Part shown: in pieces, positions 23,826 to 36,070 of the stretch
Numbering within the stretch: the stretch's first letter is position 1
Layout: each line of letters starts with the position of its first letter
NCBI GenBank assembly: GCA_007922305.1
Contig: ML677341.1
Span: forward strand, 70,202,911 to 70,266,910
Direction: 5' to 3'
DNA length: 64,000 bases
Source of the DNA: Dermatemys mawii
Taxonomy: Eukaryota > Chordata > Testudines > Dermatemydidae
The notes under the pieces: model-generated
Database searches by the model: none
What the model saw: the letters and a program-made list of their open reading frames with translations, nothing else
Told to the model about the DNA's origin: nothing
Made by a program: the position numbers and the translations under genes

Positions 23826-25073
23826 TATTCAGTATTTGGAGTTACAGAAACTCATAGGTATCATTCAGGGTTCTTCCAATAGTAAATGTAGGGAAGTACC
23901 CGTACAATGGAAAACAACACATGAGCCCCAATTCAGGAGAGCACTTAAGTGCTCTTCTGGATCAAGGTCATAATGAAGTAACAGCTTAGGAAAATCTTGC
24001 AAGCTTTTAAGAACCATCCAAGTTGCGCCTAGTTTAATTCTTCCTTGTACTACTAGCGTGGTGGGAGAGGACTTTAGTGTAAATGAGAATCAAGCTCATA
24101 GGGCCAGATTAATCTGTCTGGTTAAACTGTGCAAGATAAGAGGAGGGGTGTACTGGTGCCTTTAGTCCACCTTTACTAAGCCCCTTTTCAACCTGATTAG
24201 CTAGTCAAAGAATGGGCCTAAGGATGTTCCTGTTGGAAATAGAAATTGATGGAGTCTGATGCTTAGTGAGAGTTAATTGTTTTTTGTGCATAAAATAGAC
24301 AAATCCTCTTTGTTTACAAGGAAAATACAAAGTTCTGCTTCTCCAAATGCAGAGGGACCCACAGACAAAAAGATCAGTTTCTTATCTTACAGCCCCAAGC
24401 CTCTTTAGCCAACAGCCCCAGAAACTCTCTAGCTCTTTAAACACTGTGCTGCACAGGCTGATGCTTGGCTTTCTTCCTTTTGCCTCTGCCTCTCCCTCTG
24501 TTCTGTGTATTTGCCTCGCCCCACCTCTCTGACACCACACAAACCCACCTGCAAAATCTTTTGGGTGAGTTCACATGCACCAGGGGGTAACTTTAGTTAT
24601 GCTAATGGTCCCTTCATACCTATCATTTTAATTCAACCCATAACAAGGTTTCACCCAGTTTATAATGTTAATGTATCATCACTGTTATCCAACCCGTATT
24701 TTATAAGGCTCATTTCTGCAGTGAACACCCACATTGGATTTTTCACTTAGTTCTAAAATGTGACAATCTTGGCTATTTCTGAAATCACATGAAGGTGTTC
24801 TAGCTGATGAGTTCTGCAACAGCACTTTCCCACCTTTATCTGTTGGTACTTTTGTGATGGCTCAATTACTGTCACTAGAACTTACATGTATGAAATGCTG
24901 TCTTAATTCTTTTGGGAAAGCTGAAGACAAATACTTTTCAAAATGAAACCATATTGTTCTATCTATTTGAAGAGATGATAAATAACTTTTATTAGAGGTC
25001 ACATTTATGATATCAATTATGTGTTTTTATATTATGCATATAATTGGCCAGATTCTGAACTCAGTTACATCTA
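23826..25073. other. Intron 1; no element recognised
   Basis: Nothing supported. Confidence 0.4.
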
Positions 25074-25236
25074 GGGTTGCCACCACTGAGGGACCAAAAA
25101 AAAGGGACATGTGGGATAATCCAGAGCCCATAAAACTGGACAGCTGGCAGTGTTCACTGAGCACCCTTGCAGATTTCCCAGGACAGCTACCGTAAAAAGG
25201 AGATGGTCCTGGGAAGACCTGGATAGGTGGCAACCC
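25074..25236. mobile_element. Short TIR element flanked by TA (GGGTTGCCACC ends)
   Basis: Perfect 11-base inverted ends GGGTTGCCACC and GGTGGCAACCC, each bordered by TA. The arms remain partly complementary further in (AAAAAAAGGGACATG side versus the GATGGTCCTGGG side is weak). It is 163 bp and non-coding. TA borders suggest a mariner-type target, but this is inferred from the flanks only. Confidence 0.7.
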
Positions 25237-26298
25237 TAATTATATCAGCATAAATCCAGAGTAAGCCTGTCTTTACTGGAGTTTTCCTGGTTTTACATCT
25301 GTATCACTGAGAACAGAAACGGTCTATAATGTAAGCAGGCCCAGATTCTCCTGTATGATCTCTTCATTTTGTGCTTTTTAGGAGGGACAAAATAGATGGA
25401 GTACTGCCAGAGATGGCCTGCAAGAATTCTCCTTGCAGAGGGTGATTCCTCACAGGTGTAAAGCCCACCGGGGTAATAGAGCCAGTGCCTATGCCAGCCA
25501 ATAAACCCTACCCCCCACCCTCAGCATAAGAGTCTGCTGAGGTAGAGGAGGACTAAGTGTGGAAGAATGAGCTCAGTTCTGCTAATTTTCCACTGATCTA
25601 AGATCTCTTAGGAACTTTATGCTAATAGCATAAATTAAAGAAGCCCCTCAACTGGTCTTACTAATGCCACGCTCAGGTCAGTGTTGTATCATGAAGCTAT
25701 AACCAGTTGCCTGATAGGCCTCGTCCTCCCCTGAGCCAAGCAGAGTTCCAAGGCAGGGGAAAATTGAGCCCATAGTGTTTACAAGTATCTTAGCTTTATT
25801 CACATTAAAATAATTCATCATACATCAAACCTTAAGCAAAGTCTGTTGCAATACAAAAAACAACCCTTAAAGTAGTTTTATAAAATAATGAATATAAGTT
25901 ATTACATTGAAATTCTTGATCCAGCTTTACACCAAAAGCCAATTGTGAAACCGTTGTCATTCTTTATAAAAAAGACAGAAAAATTTTGTTTTGGAATCTT
26001 GTTTTTCTATTGCAAAATGGTGTGTTTATCTTCTCCTCGTTAAAATGCAAATAACTTCTTGTAGTCATTTGAATCACTTTTGAAATATTGTTAAAATTAA
26101 CCTGCATTTTTTGTACTTTTTTCACCAGTTGTTGATTCTCTGCCACTTCCACTACAGACAGATACAGATACCTATAATCAATACAGAACCTATAATCAGA
26201 GAGGATGTTGTGAACAGTAGTAATGTTCTCCATATAAACAAAGGACTTGATTTTCTACTCTGAACCATCATAGACTTTAGCCTGACTTATGCAGTGTT

Positions 26299-26457
26299 GT
26301 GGTAGCTGTGTTGGTCCCAGGCTACGAGAGGGGTGAATGAGATTATCTCTTACTGGACCAACTTCTGTGGGGGAAGGGATAAGCTTTTGAGGAAAGTTTG
26401 TCTCTCACCAACAGAAATTGGGTCCAATAAGAGAGATTACTTCACCCACCTTGTCTT
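26299..26457. mobile_element. Foldback Penelope-like terminal repeat, second subfamily
   Basis: The head GTGGTAGCTGTGTTGGTCCC is followed by GATTATCTCTTACTGGACC and AACTTCTGTGGGGG, then AAGCTTTTGAGG. The second half is the inverse: CACCAACAGAAATTGGGTCC, AATAAGAGAGATTACTTCACC. It is therefore a short inverted-arm insertion built like 62912-63126 but from a different terminal repeat. No target duplication could be fixed. Confidence 0.65.
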
Positions 26458-28740
26458 TCATAATCTGTAGGATAATTGCTAAAGCATTTACAATCATCAA
26501 GTCCCTAAGCTGTAGTAACAGGTGGCAGTCCATCAGGTCAAATGCTTTCTAAAGGTCTAGATTAGAAACATCACCTCAATTTACAGTATTCATACAGTTT
26601 CTATCTTAATGGAAATATATCACGCTTTAATGTAGTAATGATAGAATTCTGTGGCTTAAATCTAAGATCTGTAAGGCTTTTGTTCCAATCTGTATCATTA
26701 TATATTCATAAATGATATAAAAGTATGAGAAGTGCTTTCTGTATTTATAGAAAGATAGATTCCCTTGCTACATAGTGGGAAAAGCTTTCAAATTATGGAA
26801 AAGTACATAACTATTAACACCATTGCACAGTTGGGGAAACGTTAAGTTGTTGCCAAACCCCCGCTGCTGGAGCCGGCCCCACCTCTTCTGGTAGAGGCCA
26901 CTCCTCTCCTTGTCAAGGCCCTTTCCCCTCCCCCGCCCAGGACTCTGGCGTAACTCCTGTCCACAGGGAATATTCACCCACTCCAGAAACGTGGTCACCT
27001 CTGGTGGAGCATAGGAACTAGTATGTGTAAGTAAAACTGTACAACAGGTTTGGGCCATTTTAGGAGGGGATGTAGAGAATAATTCTCTAACTGAAACTAC
27101 AGGTGGGTATTTTATTAGACAAAATATAATTACCCGCGTTGGGGTTTCCACTACTCTTGCTGAATGTTGTCCTACTAAAGAGATAGATGCCTCAAAGGGG
27201 CGCATCTACCATATAGCATACCAATCATTCGCTAATTATAATCCATATCCGGTTTGGAGTTCAACCATTACAAAATCACATGTTCAATGCCAAAGTGATA
27301 AAGAAAGTCAAACCACTGAACTGATACAAGTCACTGGGCAGCTACCTTTGCAGCAGAATTCTGTAAAGCAATAAACCTTTTCTCTGCAGAAGCCTCTTCT
27401 GCTGGTGCAGAGTAAACATTTTCTTCATTTGGACTATTTCACTGCAATTTTTGGGGGGAAAGATTATAGTCAGAGAAACCAGGATACTTAATCTTTCTGT
27501 TTGAAACAATGATCAGAAGCCAAGTGGCAAAACTAAGATATATTGTTCTTGAAAACCTGGCTGGTCCAGTGAATTACAAAGATCGGTTCAGTTCTCCTGC
27601 ATGCATTCAAAAATATTGAGATTTCAGAAATGTCAACATTCCCTTCATAGTCCTGTTTATTAAAAATGTTCTCTCTACTTCTAGGCCAGGCTGTGAAAAG
27701 TGTGCACATGTTTTTCTGCGTGCCGGAGCTCAGATGTTCACCTGCAAACCATAATATGCATATATTCACACACAAAATCTAGAGGTGTGAACATCTGCGT
27801 TTGTGTACATACAAAAATGCACAAACTTTTGAAAATCTGGCCCCAAACTGATACTGTGCATTAAGGTGGGCTTTTGAATTGTGTGGCACATCTCTTAAAT
27901 GTCACTTCTGGTAATAGATTAGATGACCTGTACAATATGGCCCAGCAAAACACTTAAAACAGATGCTTAATTGAAGAGACTACTTATGCTTACCAGTAGG
28001 CATCTGTTTCGGTGCTTTGCTGGAGCTGGGCCTAAATGACACTTTGTTTTAACATATTGATCTAATATGTTTTCAGCAAGATGGCTGTAAAATAAATTTT
28101 AATTTAGAGCCAAATCTACATATTAAAATGAAAAATGTTCTTAATCTGATTATTAATTCAGAGTGGAAAAATAGTATATTCAGAACAAATAAATGGAAAT
28201 ACTGTAGTACTTTTTGAGACATAGTCAGTCTCAATGGTGAGAAATGCAATGGTTGCATTTTCAGCATTAATGTCAAGTTTGTGCTCAGTTACCTCACTTA
28301 AATTGAGCTAGTGTCAAATTGAACTAAAAACAAATCTTAGTTTTATCTTTTAAAACCTTACAATTTATTTCCTATTTGCTCCACTTCTACTTTTTTGTGT
28401 TCATTTTATTGTTGCAGAGAGAAGATCATTTCCCTACTAACAACCCAGGAAGTATCCCTTATAGTTTCCTGTAGGAGGATCAGCCCCTGTGGCAATAATG
28501 AGGTAGCAGTTAACTGCCGAAACAAGGTAGAGATGCTAAAGTTAGGCTGGTGATGCTTCAAATAGGGAATGACCTGGGAAAATCTGCAGCTAGTTTGGGG
28601 TACTGGAGACCACTATCTATAGCCTGCCAATGATATCTGCCAGGGACCCACTTCTCTCTAAGGATATCTGGAGGCAGGGAAAAGATACTCAACAGCTGCC
28701 CAGAGAAGTCTGCCATTGTATCAGACTGGGAGCAGTACTA
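26458..28740. other. Intron 1; no element recognised
   Basis: The minus-strand frame at 26768-27205 (145 codons) shows no family features. The C-rich part 26860-26960 may belong to an unidentified repeat. Confidence 0.4.
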
Positions 28741-28863
28741 GGGTGACCAGACAGCAAATGTGAAAAATCGGGACCCGAGGTTGTGGGGGGAGTAATAGGA
28801 GCATATGTGTAAGAAAAAGACCCCAAAATCGGGTCCCTATAAAATTGGGACATCTGGTCACCC
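28741..28863. mobile_element. Short TIR element flanked by TA (GGGTGACCAGA ends)
   Basis: The left end GGGTGACCAGA and the right end TCTGGTCACCC are perfect inverse repeats, with TA outside on both sides. The interior also folds, with AAAAATCGGGACCC against GGGTCCCTATAAAATTGGG. It is 123 bp. A diverged relative lies at 62376-62509. Confidence 0.78.
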
Positions 28864-31479
28864 TAAGCACTACACATGGTCAACTAAAGAGATCTGCCTA
28901 TTTGGGCCAGAAAAGAACATTGTGTCCCTCCATACATATCTGTTTACCTTAGAACTCCCAAACCAGGTGGAAGATGTGGTGTGTGGAGTTCTGTCAAATC
29001 AATTTAATTATTAATTCCCAAACAATTAAGTCCCCAATGCCCACTTTCAGTTTCTTTATGCTCCTGAGAAGAGAAGAATAAACAAACGTTTAATTTGGCG
29101 AGTAACTCAGCCGTTCCTCCTCTTAAAAAAATATATTCAGCAGCCTGTCACATGAAAGGGGCTTAGGAGAGAGACTGCCAAGATTCGGCTTCTTTTTTCT
29201 TCTTTTTTCTGCAGCATGAAGGAGGTGGGAGAAGGAAGGCTTTCCATTGATTTCACCTGTAGTTAGGTCTTGGAAGGCTAGGTTGTTGGCTTATGTTGTG
29301 AATGTGAAATGAATACAATCTTATTCTTCAGTTCATGCTGGTAAATGCAAGATTATGGTTAACAATATATTAAATCATGGATGATTGACAAAGGATGAGG
29401 CCTCCAATTTGGTGTGTACTACAGAAACCCAGCTGGATGATACTGTTGATCTGGTTTTCATGTAGTCTAGCCAGGTATTAGGGCAGTGTGAACTGAAGGA
29501 AGAGGAGTGAGAAGGTGAGGTGGCTGTGCTGTTTGCATACAGACTGAACTTCAGGGAGACTTCTGTACCATAAATGGATCAAATACAGGGCATGATATCC
29601 TGGTCCCATTGAAAGAAATAGCAAAATTCCTGTTGACTTTAGTGGAGCCAGAATTTTGCTCGGGATTCCATCTAGTAAGCAAATCCTGACATAGAATTAA
29701 AATGAGGATACTCTGAGTCTATTGATTTCCCTGATGTGCCGAAAGTCCCTTCCTGAGCTCAGGAAGTTGCACACCAGCACAGTGATAGTGGTACTGAAGC
29801 TGATAATGCTTAATTACATTAACAAACTTGGATGATGAGTCTTCTGTGTCTGCTCATGATTTTCATCCTGACCACGAGATTATGCCACGTGGTTGTTAGT
29901 TCAGTCTTGAATATAGTGTTTGTGTTGAATTTAGAGGTGGGCAACTAGAAATTATGCTTATGTTAGGGACTGACCATTGCCTTTGCACATTCTGATTGGG
30001 AAGCACCTTTTCTGGAGAGGCAAAGGAGCTGTTTTGATGATCTACCCTTGCACTTTAACAGAACTGAGGAAGAATACTGCCCCTTGGATGTACCAGTCTA
30101 TTATTGTATGAATCTTTGATCTCAACCATTGACAGAGTAGTGCTTAGGCATTCTCTTTGCTGGCTTCATCCTCAAAGATGACCTTGGTTTACAGATGACC
30201 TGCAACAACTGACACAGAGGGAAGATAACTAGAGCAAAAGTTATGGAACAATTTCTTTGCTTTTACTAAAGAATTTGCATAGTCCTGTTTAGAGGAGGAG
30301 TTGTGGCTGGTGGGTGCCTGGACCAGCCGAGCTGTCTCTACTGGGAGGCTGATCTGTGTTCCTACTGCAGAGAGAAAATTGTGGTGCTTGATTTGAATCA
30401 TATGTTGTTAATGTGGAATGAACTGTCTACATCCATTAAGAAGCCAAGGCTAGTGCAGAATGCAGTGGGCCATTTGTCAGAAGGATTGTCTCACTGAGAA
30501 GTATGACACCAGTGCTCAGGTGCAGTATTAGTTGCATATTGGTTTTTGATCTAGACTAAGGTGGTTTAAACCTACAGCGCCCTTAAATGGTTTCGAGATG
30601 ATCTATTCAACAGAGTGACTCTCTCTCCCCATGTTTTGCTGTCATAGTTGTGATCAACAGAAGTACTTCAGCTAGAATTCTCGTGGTTTAAAAGGGTTAA
30701 GAGGCTGCTGACTGGGTGTTCTCTGTAAGGGTCCCTGAGCCTTGTAACTTACTTTTTTTTTTTTTTCGCCCTTGTTGGGTGTGCTGCAGAGCTCATCTAC
30801 TTTCTTGATCTTTTGGGAGTGACAGTTGTGACTGAGGAGGGTAGGTGTCTGAGGAAAATGGAGTGTTTTAGATTTGTTGGTTAATTCTAGATAAGGGTTG
30901 AGGCTAGACTACTGGTTTTGAGGATATTAACAAGGAATATAGTTTTAAAATATGTCAGACTTGAGGTTTTTTACTTCAAATAAATGAGGTAAATTACAGT
31001 AAATTAATTACTGAAATAAATCAGTTACAAACAAACCACTTAAGTCATTCTTTATTTCTTTACTCTCCATCCCAATTATCTACAAATCTCTCTCAGGGAC
31101 TGCAATACCTTTCCCTGGCCTGTAGGTCATCCACTCTCCTTTCTGGGGCAGAGCTTAGTCCTTAGCCTTGTAGGCCACCTGCAGATTTCCCAAGATTGCT
31201 ATTATTTGAAATATCAGCTGTCTCACTTCAGAAACTCTTTGTTCTTGTCAATTAATGTTGTCTCCTGCTACTGCAATGACAGATTATTTTACAGAATCTA
31301 CAAGGGAAACGGCCTCTGATGTTAGTAGTGGAATCTTCTCTCTGGATCAAAGAAATAAAATGGAGCATCTATGGAGGTAGTTTAAAAGTATAATCTTTTT
31401 CTTATTGAATAAAAAGACCAAGTCAATTCACTTTGATTCTCATATTTCCAAAGAGTGAGGTAGTAGAGTATGGCACTCT
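28864..31479. other. Intron 1; no element recognised
   Basis: A poly-T run near 30752-30767 and old repeat-like wording near 29585-29680 (CCCATTGAAAGAAATAGCAA, ATTCCTGTTGACTTTAG) are all I can see. Confidence 0.4.
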
Positions 31480-31790
31480 TTAAAATTGAGCTGGATAACT
31501 TGGCCAGCAGGAATCATGTTTATAGCTATGCAAACTAAAATAATGATGGGGTAATTGAATCTCATGCTTCTTGTGGAAAAAAAGACTGCTGCACAGGTCA
31601 GGAAGGAATTTCTCCACCATTTTCAGAACCAGTGTACAACTGACTTGATGCATGACAAAGTATGAGGGGAAGGAAATAATAATAATCAGAAGTGTGACTG
31701 ATTGGTACCGATGAAAGCAGGGTATTGAACTAAATGGTCTGATGGTCTGATGCACTATGGCAAACTATGTATTCCTAAATCCTGTGATAA
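31480..31790 (+). repeat. Diverged CR1/L3-like LINE 3' fragment
   Basis: Wording such as CAGGTCAGGAAGGAATTTCT, then GATTGGTACCGATG and GAACTAAATGGTCTGATGG, resembles the 3' untranslated part of CR1-clade LINEs. No protein frame remains. Confidence 0.4.
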
Positions 31791-32033
31791 GTGATATTTT
31801 ACTGATCATTGTAATTCTGTGGTACATGTGTTGTGCTTGCTCAAGGAGTTAATTTTATTTATCCCAAGTGCTATAACTCTTTGTTGCTCTTCTTTGAAAA
31901 CGTTATATGTCTCATGTCTTTACCTGAGCTAAAATAGTCTGCAGACCAAAGTCTACATATACAGTGCATCATCAAACCTCCAAAATAATTTTGTCTTCCT
32001 CTTGGAACTCAGTTGTGTTACTGTACATGGAGG

Positions 32034-32144
32034 GTCAATTTTTCAAAACTGCCTGTCTGATTTGCACAGGCAAAAGGGAAATTTGGCTTGCAAAATGGAT
32101 AAATTATGTCTGTTTACACATGCAACTAGATTTGAAAAATTGAC
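32034..32144. repeat. Small inverted repeat
   Basis: GTCAATTTTTCAAA at 32034-32047 is perfectly complementary to TTTGAAAAATTGAC at 32131-32144, about 83 bases apart. It may be the ends of an old MITE or a chance foldback. No target duplication was identified. Confidence 0.6.
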
Positions 32145-32842
32145 TGTTTGCCTGTGCCAGTCTATAAAGTGTTGCAGAAATGTGAAATGCATTAGAATTC
32201 ACACCATGGCAGCCACAAACCGCCAAGGTGTGAATCATGCAAACCTCTTCACAATGCATGGCAGTATTGCAACACTTGAGGGGCTGGACTGCATCACCTT
32301 CGCAAGTAGGCGGTCTTGTGGTGTTATCTGAGTGATGTGATGTGCTGTCCTTGCCCTTTCCTTGCTGATGTTTGTCATTGGCTGTTTGCTGCCCTGAGAC
32401 TTTTTGGCTTGGTGATTTTTTTTTATTTACTTGTTTTATCTTAGCTTAGCTATTGTAGTGGCATGGAGCTGTGCATATGCCTCTCCTCTTTGTTTTGACA
32501 TAGTGGAGTTGGTCTTATGGTTGCTGAGGCGAGAGGAGTCCACTGCACAGAATGGTGGCAGCTGTCTGCATGAACAAGGAATTCAGCAGTGGTGTCTGTG
32601 GGTAGTTGGCATGAGAGGATTTTGTTGATGCTCTATGTTGTCTTAACTCAGTAGAGGAACAACCAATAGATTCTAGGTTATCTAACATTACCTGCCTGGT
32701 CTGCAGGAAAATTGGCTTGGGTGGAGGGAAAAAAAAAGATTAGCTAGCTTTAGTTACTGTGAAAGTTGACTCTCCTCAAAGCCCCTTGCTGGATTTTCTG
32801 CTGCACTGTCACAAACTCCATCAATCTCTTCAATTTCTTCAG

Positions 32843-32953
32843 AAGGAACAGAGGACTTGCAAAGTAACCAGTTGGAAACACAAATTTCGATAAAACCAGA
32901 CGTCCAGAAGAGAGATGTGGACTTTTCAGAAATTCTTAATGCAATACAAGAAA
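32843..32953 (+). CDS. ANO4: ANO4 coding exon 2 of window
   Basis: This exon is 111 bases, phase 1 to phase 1. The acceptor is a long pyrimidine tract ending cttcag at 32842 and the donor is gtaagt at 32954, a perfect consensus. It encodes EGTEDLQSNQLETQ, a variable stretch, then the conserved DVDFSEILNAIQE. The latter is the diagnostic ANO4 segment ahead of the AKDVN motif of the next exon. It is acidic, cytosolic and has no predicted membrane segment. The first half diverges from mammals as I recall them, while the second half is nearly invariant. An open frame continues past the donor into the intron but is not conserved in character. Confidence 0.93.
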
Positions 32954-34588
32954 GTAAGTTACTACTGGGATCTAAAATCGATTATGTTGTTCAAGAACTG
33001 ACTGAAATGAATCAAAATAATATAATGCTTGAAGGAATGGTTAAACTGGAGAACTGAATGGTAATGTCAATAAACTGGAAACTTATGAGAGAGTTGAGTG
33101 GGTAACTGAATTTCAACAGTAGTGAAATTAAGACTCATGACCCAATGTCCCTGCTGCTTTATTAACTCCCTTATCACCCTTATTCAAGGGTTTATTTTAA
33201 ACTAGTTGTCTTCCCTGATTTTCTGTTGAGGAAAAGCAGCTCCTTAAATCTTCGAATACTACAAGATGCACAAGTATGTATTAAAAAAACTTTGTTCTTC
33301 TTTAGTTTGGTCAGATATGCTAGGTATCATGCATCTGATCTTCCATTTGAGTGATTGCGTCATTAATTCTTGGAGACCTGAATGCAGCATATTTGCAGCG
33401 AGAGGGTTAGTTATTTGATTAAAATCAGTATCTTTCTTCTTACCCTTTCTATGCTATAGATTTGTACTGAACTCTATGTGCTTTCTAAACTGAGGGAGCA
33501 TTTTCCATGAAGATCCTTGACTGTAGAACTTATTTCCTATCCTCTTTGTCCATTGCAACCCAACACATTGATTATCAAGAAACACTGTAAACTGAATTTC
33601 TTTTTGTATGTGTGTTTGTGAAGGGGTGGGAAGAAGAATGCAGTGACTCGCTAAAGGTAATTGTTAATTTGCAGGCTGGCTTCTGTAGGAAGAGTTAAAA
33701 TGTGGGGGCATGTCTGTCTTTTGATTGATTGTATGTACAGTATCTTAATTTTTTATACAAGCACCTGGATCGAAGGCTCTCTTCAGTTATGAATAACTAA
33801 ATATCACAAAGCTGCAGTGTTTGTGCTGCAAACATTTCTGGGAAATGCTTAACCACTTTCCTCCACTGGTCCTGCTTTGTCAAATAAGTACTTTAAAAGT
33901 CACAAAAGCTTGAAACTAATATTAGATTTAGCAAATATTTTTTTCTTAAAACAAATTAGATTTTGGGACTAGACATTGACAGTCTCTTTCAAAGCATCAT
34001 TTATTTGGAGGCTGCCTTTCCCCATGTTCCCTAGGTAATGTGTCACACTACGACTCTTTCATTAGATTATGTGCTTATACAGGGCAATCCAAAGTGTCGT
34101 TTAATAGTGTGTGCAGGTTATCCAGAAAAGATATTAAAACATATTTAAAACTGCTGTAAAAGATCTCCACTTCCTAAAGAAAAGAGATACTGGTTTGGTA
34201 GGGGGAATTAGTAATGAAATATTTGTAAATTATGAGTGCATCTAATCTGCATTCAGTAGTTAGTCGCCACTAGCTTATGCCTAGTTCATCAGTTCCAATC
34301 ATTTAAAGAAGAATGAACATGACCGTAAGATCTAAGTGTTAACTTTGTTGTAAATAGGAATTTAAGTGCTCATGCAGAAAGGGACCAGACTGACAGCCCT
34401 GGAGACTGAGGTCCTTTATTTATCCATAGAGCAGATGCAGCCATCACTGGCAATGCATGTTCCATGCACCTCACCACTGTGTCTTAATTCTCTTTTGAAG
34501 AGACCAAAGGAGAGTAGTTCATTCTCCAGGCCTACAGTTCTTGGTGTGGCCACATGCTTGCAGAGCAGTCCAATTTGCAGAAGCAGGT
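32954..34588. other. Intron 2, first part; no element recognised
   Basis: Directly after the exon donor the frame stays open to 33057, but it is not conserved-looking. Otherwise nothing is seen. Confidence 0.45.
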
Positions 34589-36000
34589 TCATAGAATCAT
34601 AGAATATCAAGGTTGGAAGGGACCTCAGGAGGTCATCTTGTCCAACTCCCTGCTCAAAGCAGGACCAACACCAACTAAGTCATCCCAGCCAAGGCTTTGT
34701 CAAGCCTGACCTTAAAAACCTCTAAGGAAGGAGATTCTACCACTTCCCTAGGTAACCCATTCCAATGCTTCACCATCCTCCTAGTGACAAAGTTTTTCCT
34801 AATATCTAACCTAAACCTTCCCCACTGAAACTTGAGACCATTATTCCTTGTTCTGTCATCTGGTACCACTGAGAACAGTCTAGATCTATCCTCTTTAGAA
34901 CCACCTTTCAGGTAGTTGAAAGCAGCTATCAAATCTCCCCTCAGTCTTCTCTTCTGTAGGCTAAACAATCTCAGTTCTCTCAGCCTCTCCTCATAAGTCG
35001 TATGCTCCAGGCGCCTAATCATTTTTGTTGCCCTTCTCTGGACTCTCTCAAATTTTTCCACATCCTTCTTGTAGTGTGGGTTCCAAAACTGGACACAGTA
35101 CTCCAGATGAGGCCTCACCAACGTTGAATACAGGGGAACAATCACATCCCTCGATTTGCTGGCAATGTCCCTACTTATACAGCCCAAAATGCCGTTAGCC
35201 TTCTTGGCAACAAGGGCACACTGTTGACTCATATCCAGCTTCTTATCCACTGTAACTCCATGTCCTTTTTTTTAGAACTGCTGCCTAGCCATTCCGTCCC
35301 TAGTCTGTAGCAGTGTATGGGATTCTTCCGTCCTAAGTGCAGGACTCTGCACTTGTCCTTGTTGAACCTCATCAGATTTCTTTTGGCCCAATCATCTAAT
35401 TTGTCTAAGTCCCTCTGTATCGTATCCCTACCCTCCGGCATATCTACCACACTTCCCAGTTTTGTGTCATCTGCAAACTTGCTGAGGGTGCTGTCCACGC
35501 CATCCTCCAGATCATTGATAAAGATATTGAATAAAACAGGCCCCAGGACCTACCCTTGGGGCACTCTGCTTGATACTGGCTGCCACCTAGACATGGAGCC
35601 ATTGATCACGACCCGTTGAGCTCGATGATCCAACCAGCTTTCTATCTACCTTATGGTCCATTCATCCAGCCATACTTCTTTAACTTGCTGGCAAGAATAC
35701 TGTGGGAGACCATACTAAAAGCTTTGCTAAAGTCAAGGAATAGCACATCCACTGCTTTCCCATCATCCAAAGAGCCAGTTATCTCATTGTAGAAGGCTAT
35801 TAGGTTAGTCACGCATGATTTGCCCTTGGTAAATCCATGCTGACTGTTCCTGATCACTTTCCTCTTCTATAAGTGCTTCAGAATTGATTCCTTGAGGACC
35901 TGCTCCATGATTTTTCCAGGGACTGAGGTGAGGCTGACTGGCCTGTAGTTCCCTGGATCCTCCTCCTTCCCTTTTTTAAAGATGGGCACTACATTACCTC
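34589..36000 (-). mobile_element. CR1 LINE, reverse transcriptase part, 5'-truncated
   Basis: On the minus strand the element runs from about 36000 to its 3' end at 34589 (CATAGAATCATAGAATATCA read on +). RT segments in order are: [21 protein letters not shown] wording near 35910-35960, NSQHGFTKGKSCVTNL and VDVLFLDFSKAF at 35720-35850, the catalytic FADDTK at about 35465-35480, [10 protein letters not shown] near 35340, then a 191-codon frame (34675-35250) with [23 protein letters not shown] and [11 protein letters not shown]. At least two frameshifts separate these frames. It is the best preserved CR1 here but not intact. Confidence 0.93.
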
Positions 36001-36070
36001 AGGTTAATACATCTGAGGATTTTCTTGCTACCTGCAGTCAGGTGTGAATAGCAAATAATTCGGTTATAGT

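Noticed and set aside
26768..27205. 145-codon minus-strand frame
   Set aside because: No recognisable motif, no splice or start context, and a C-rich sequence that favours chance openness.
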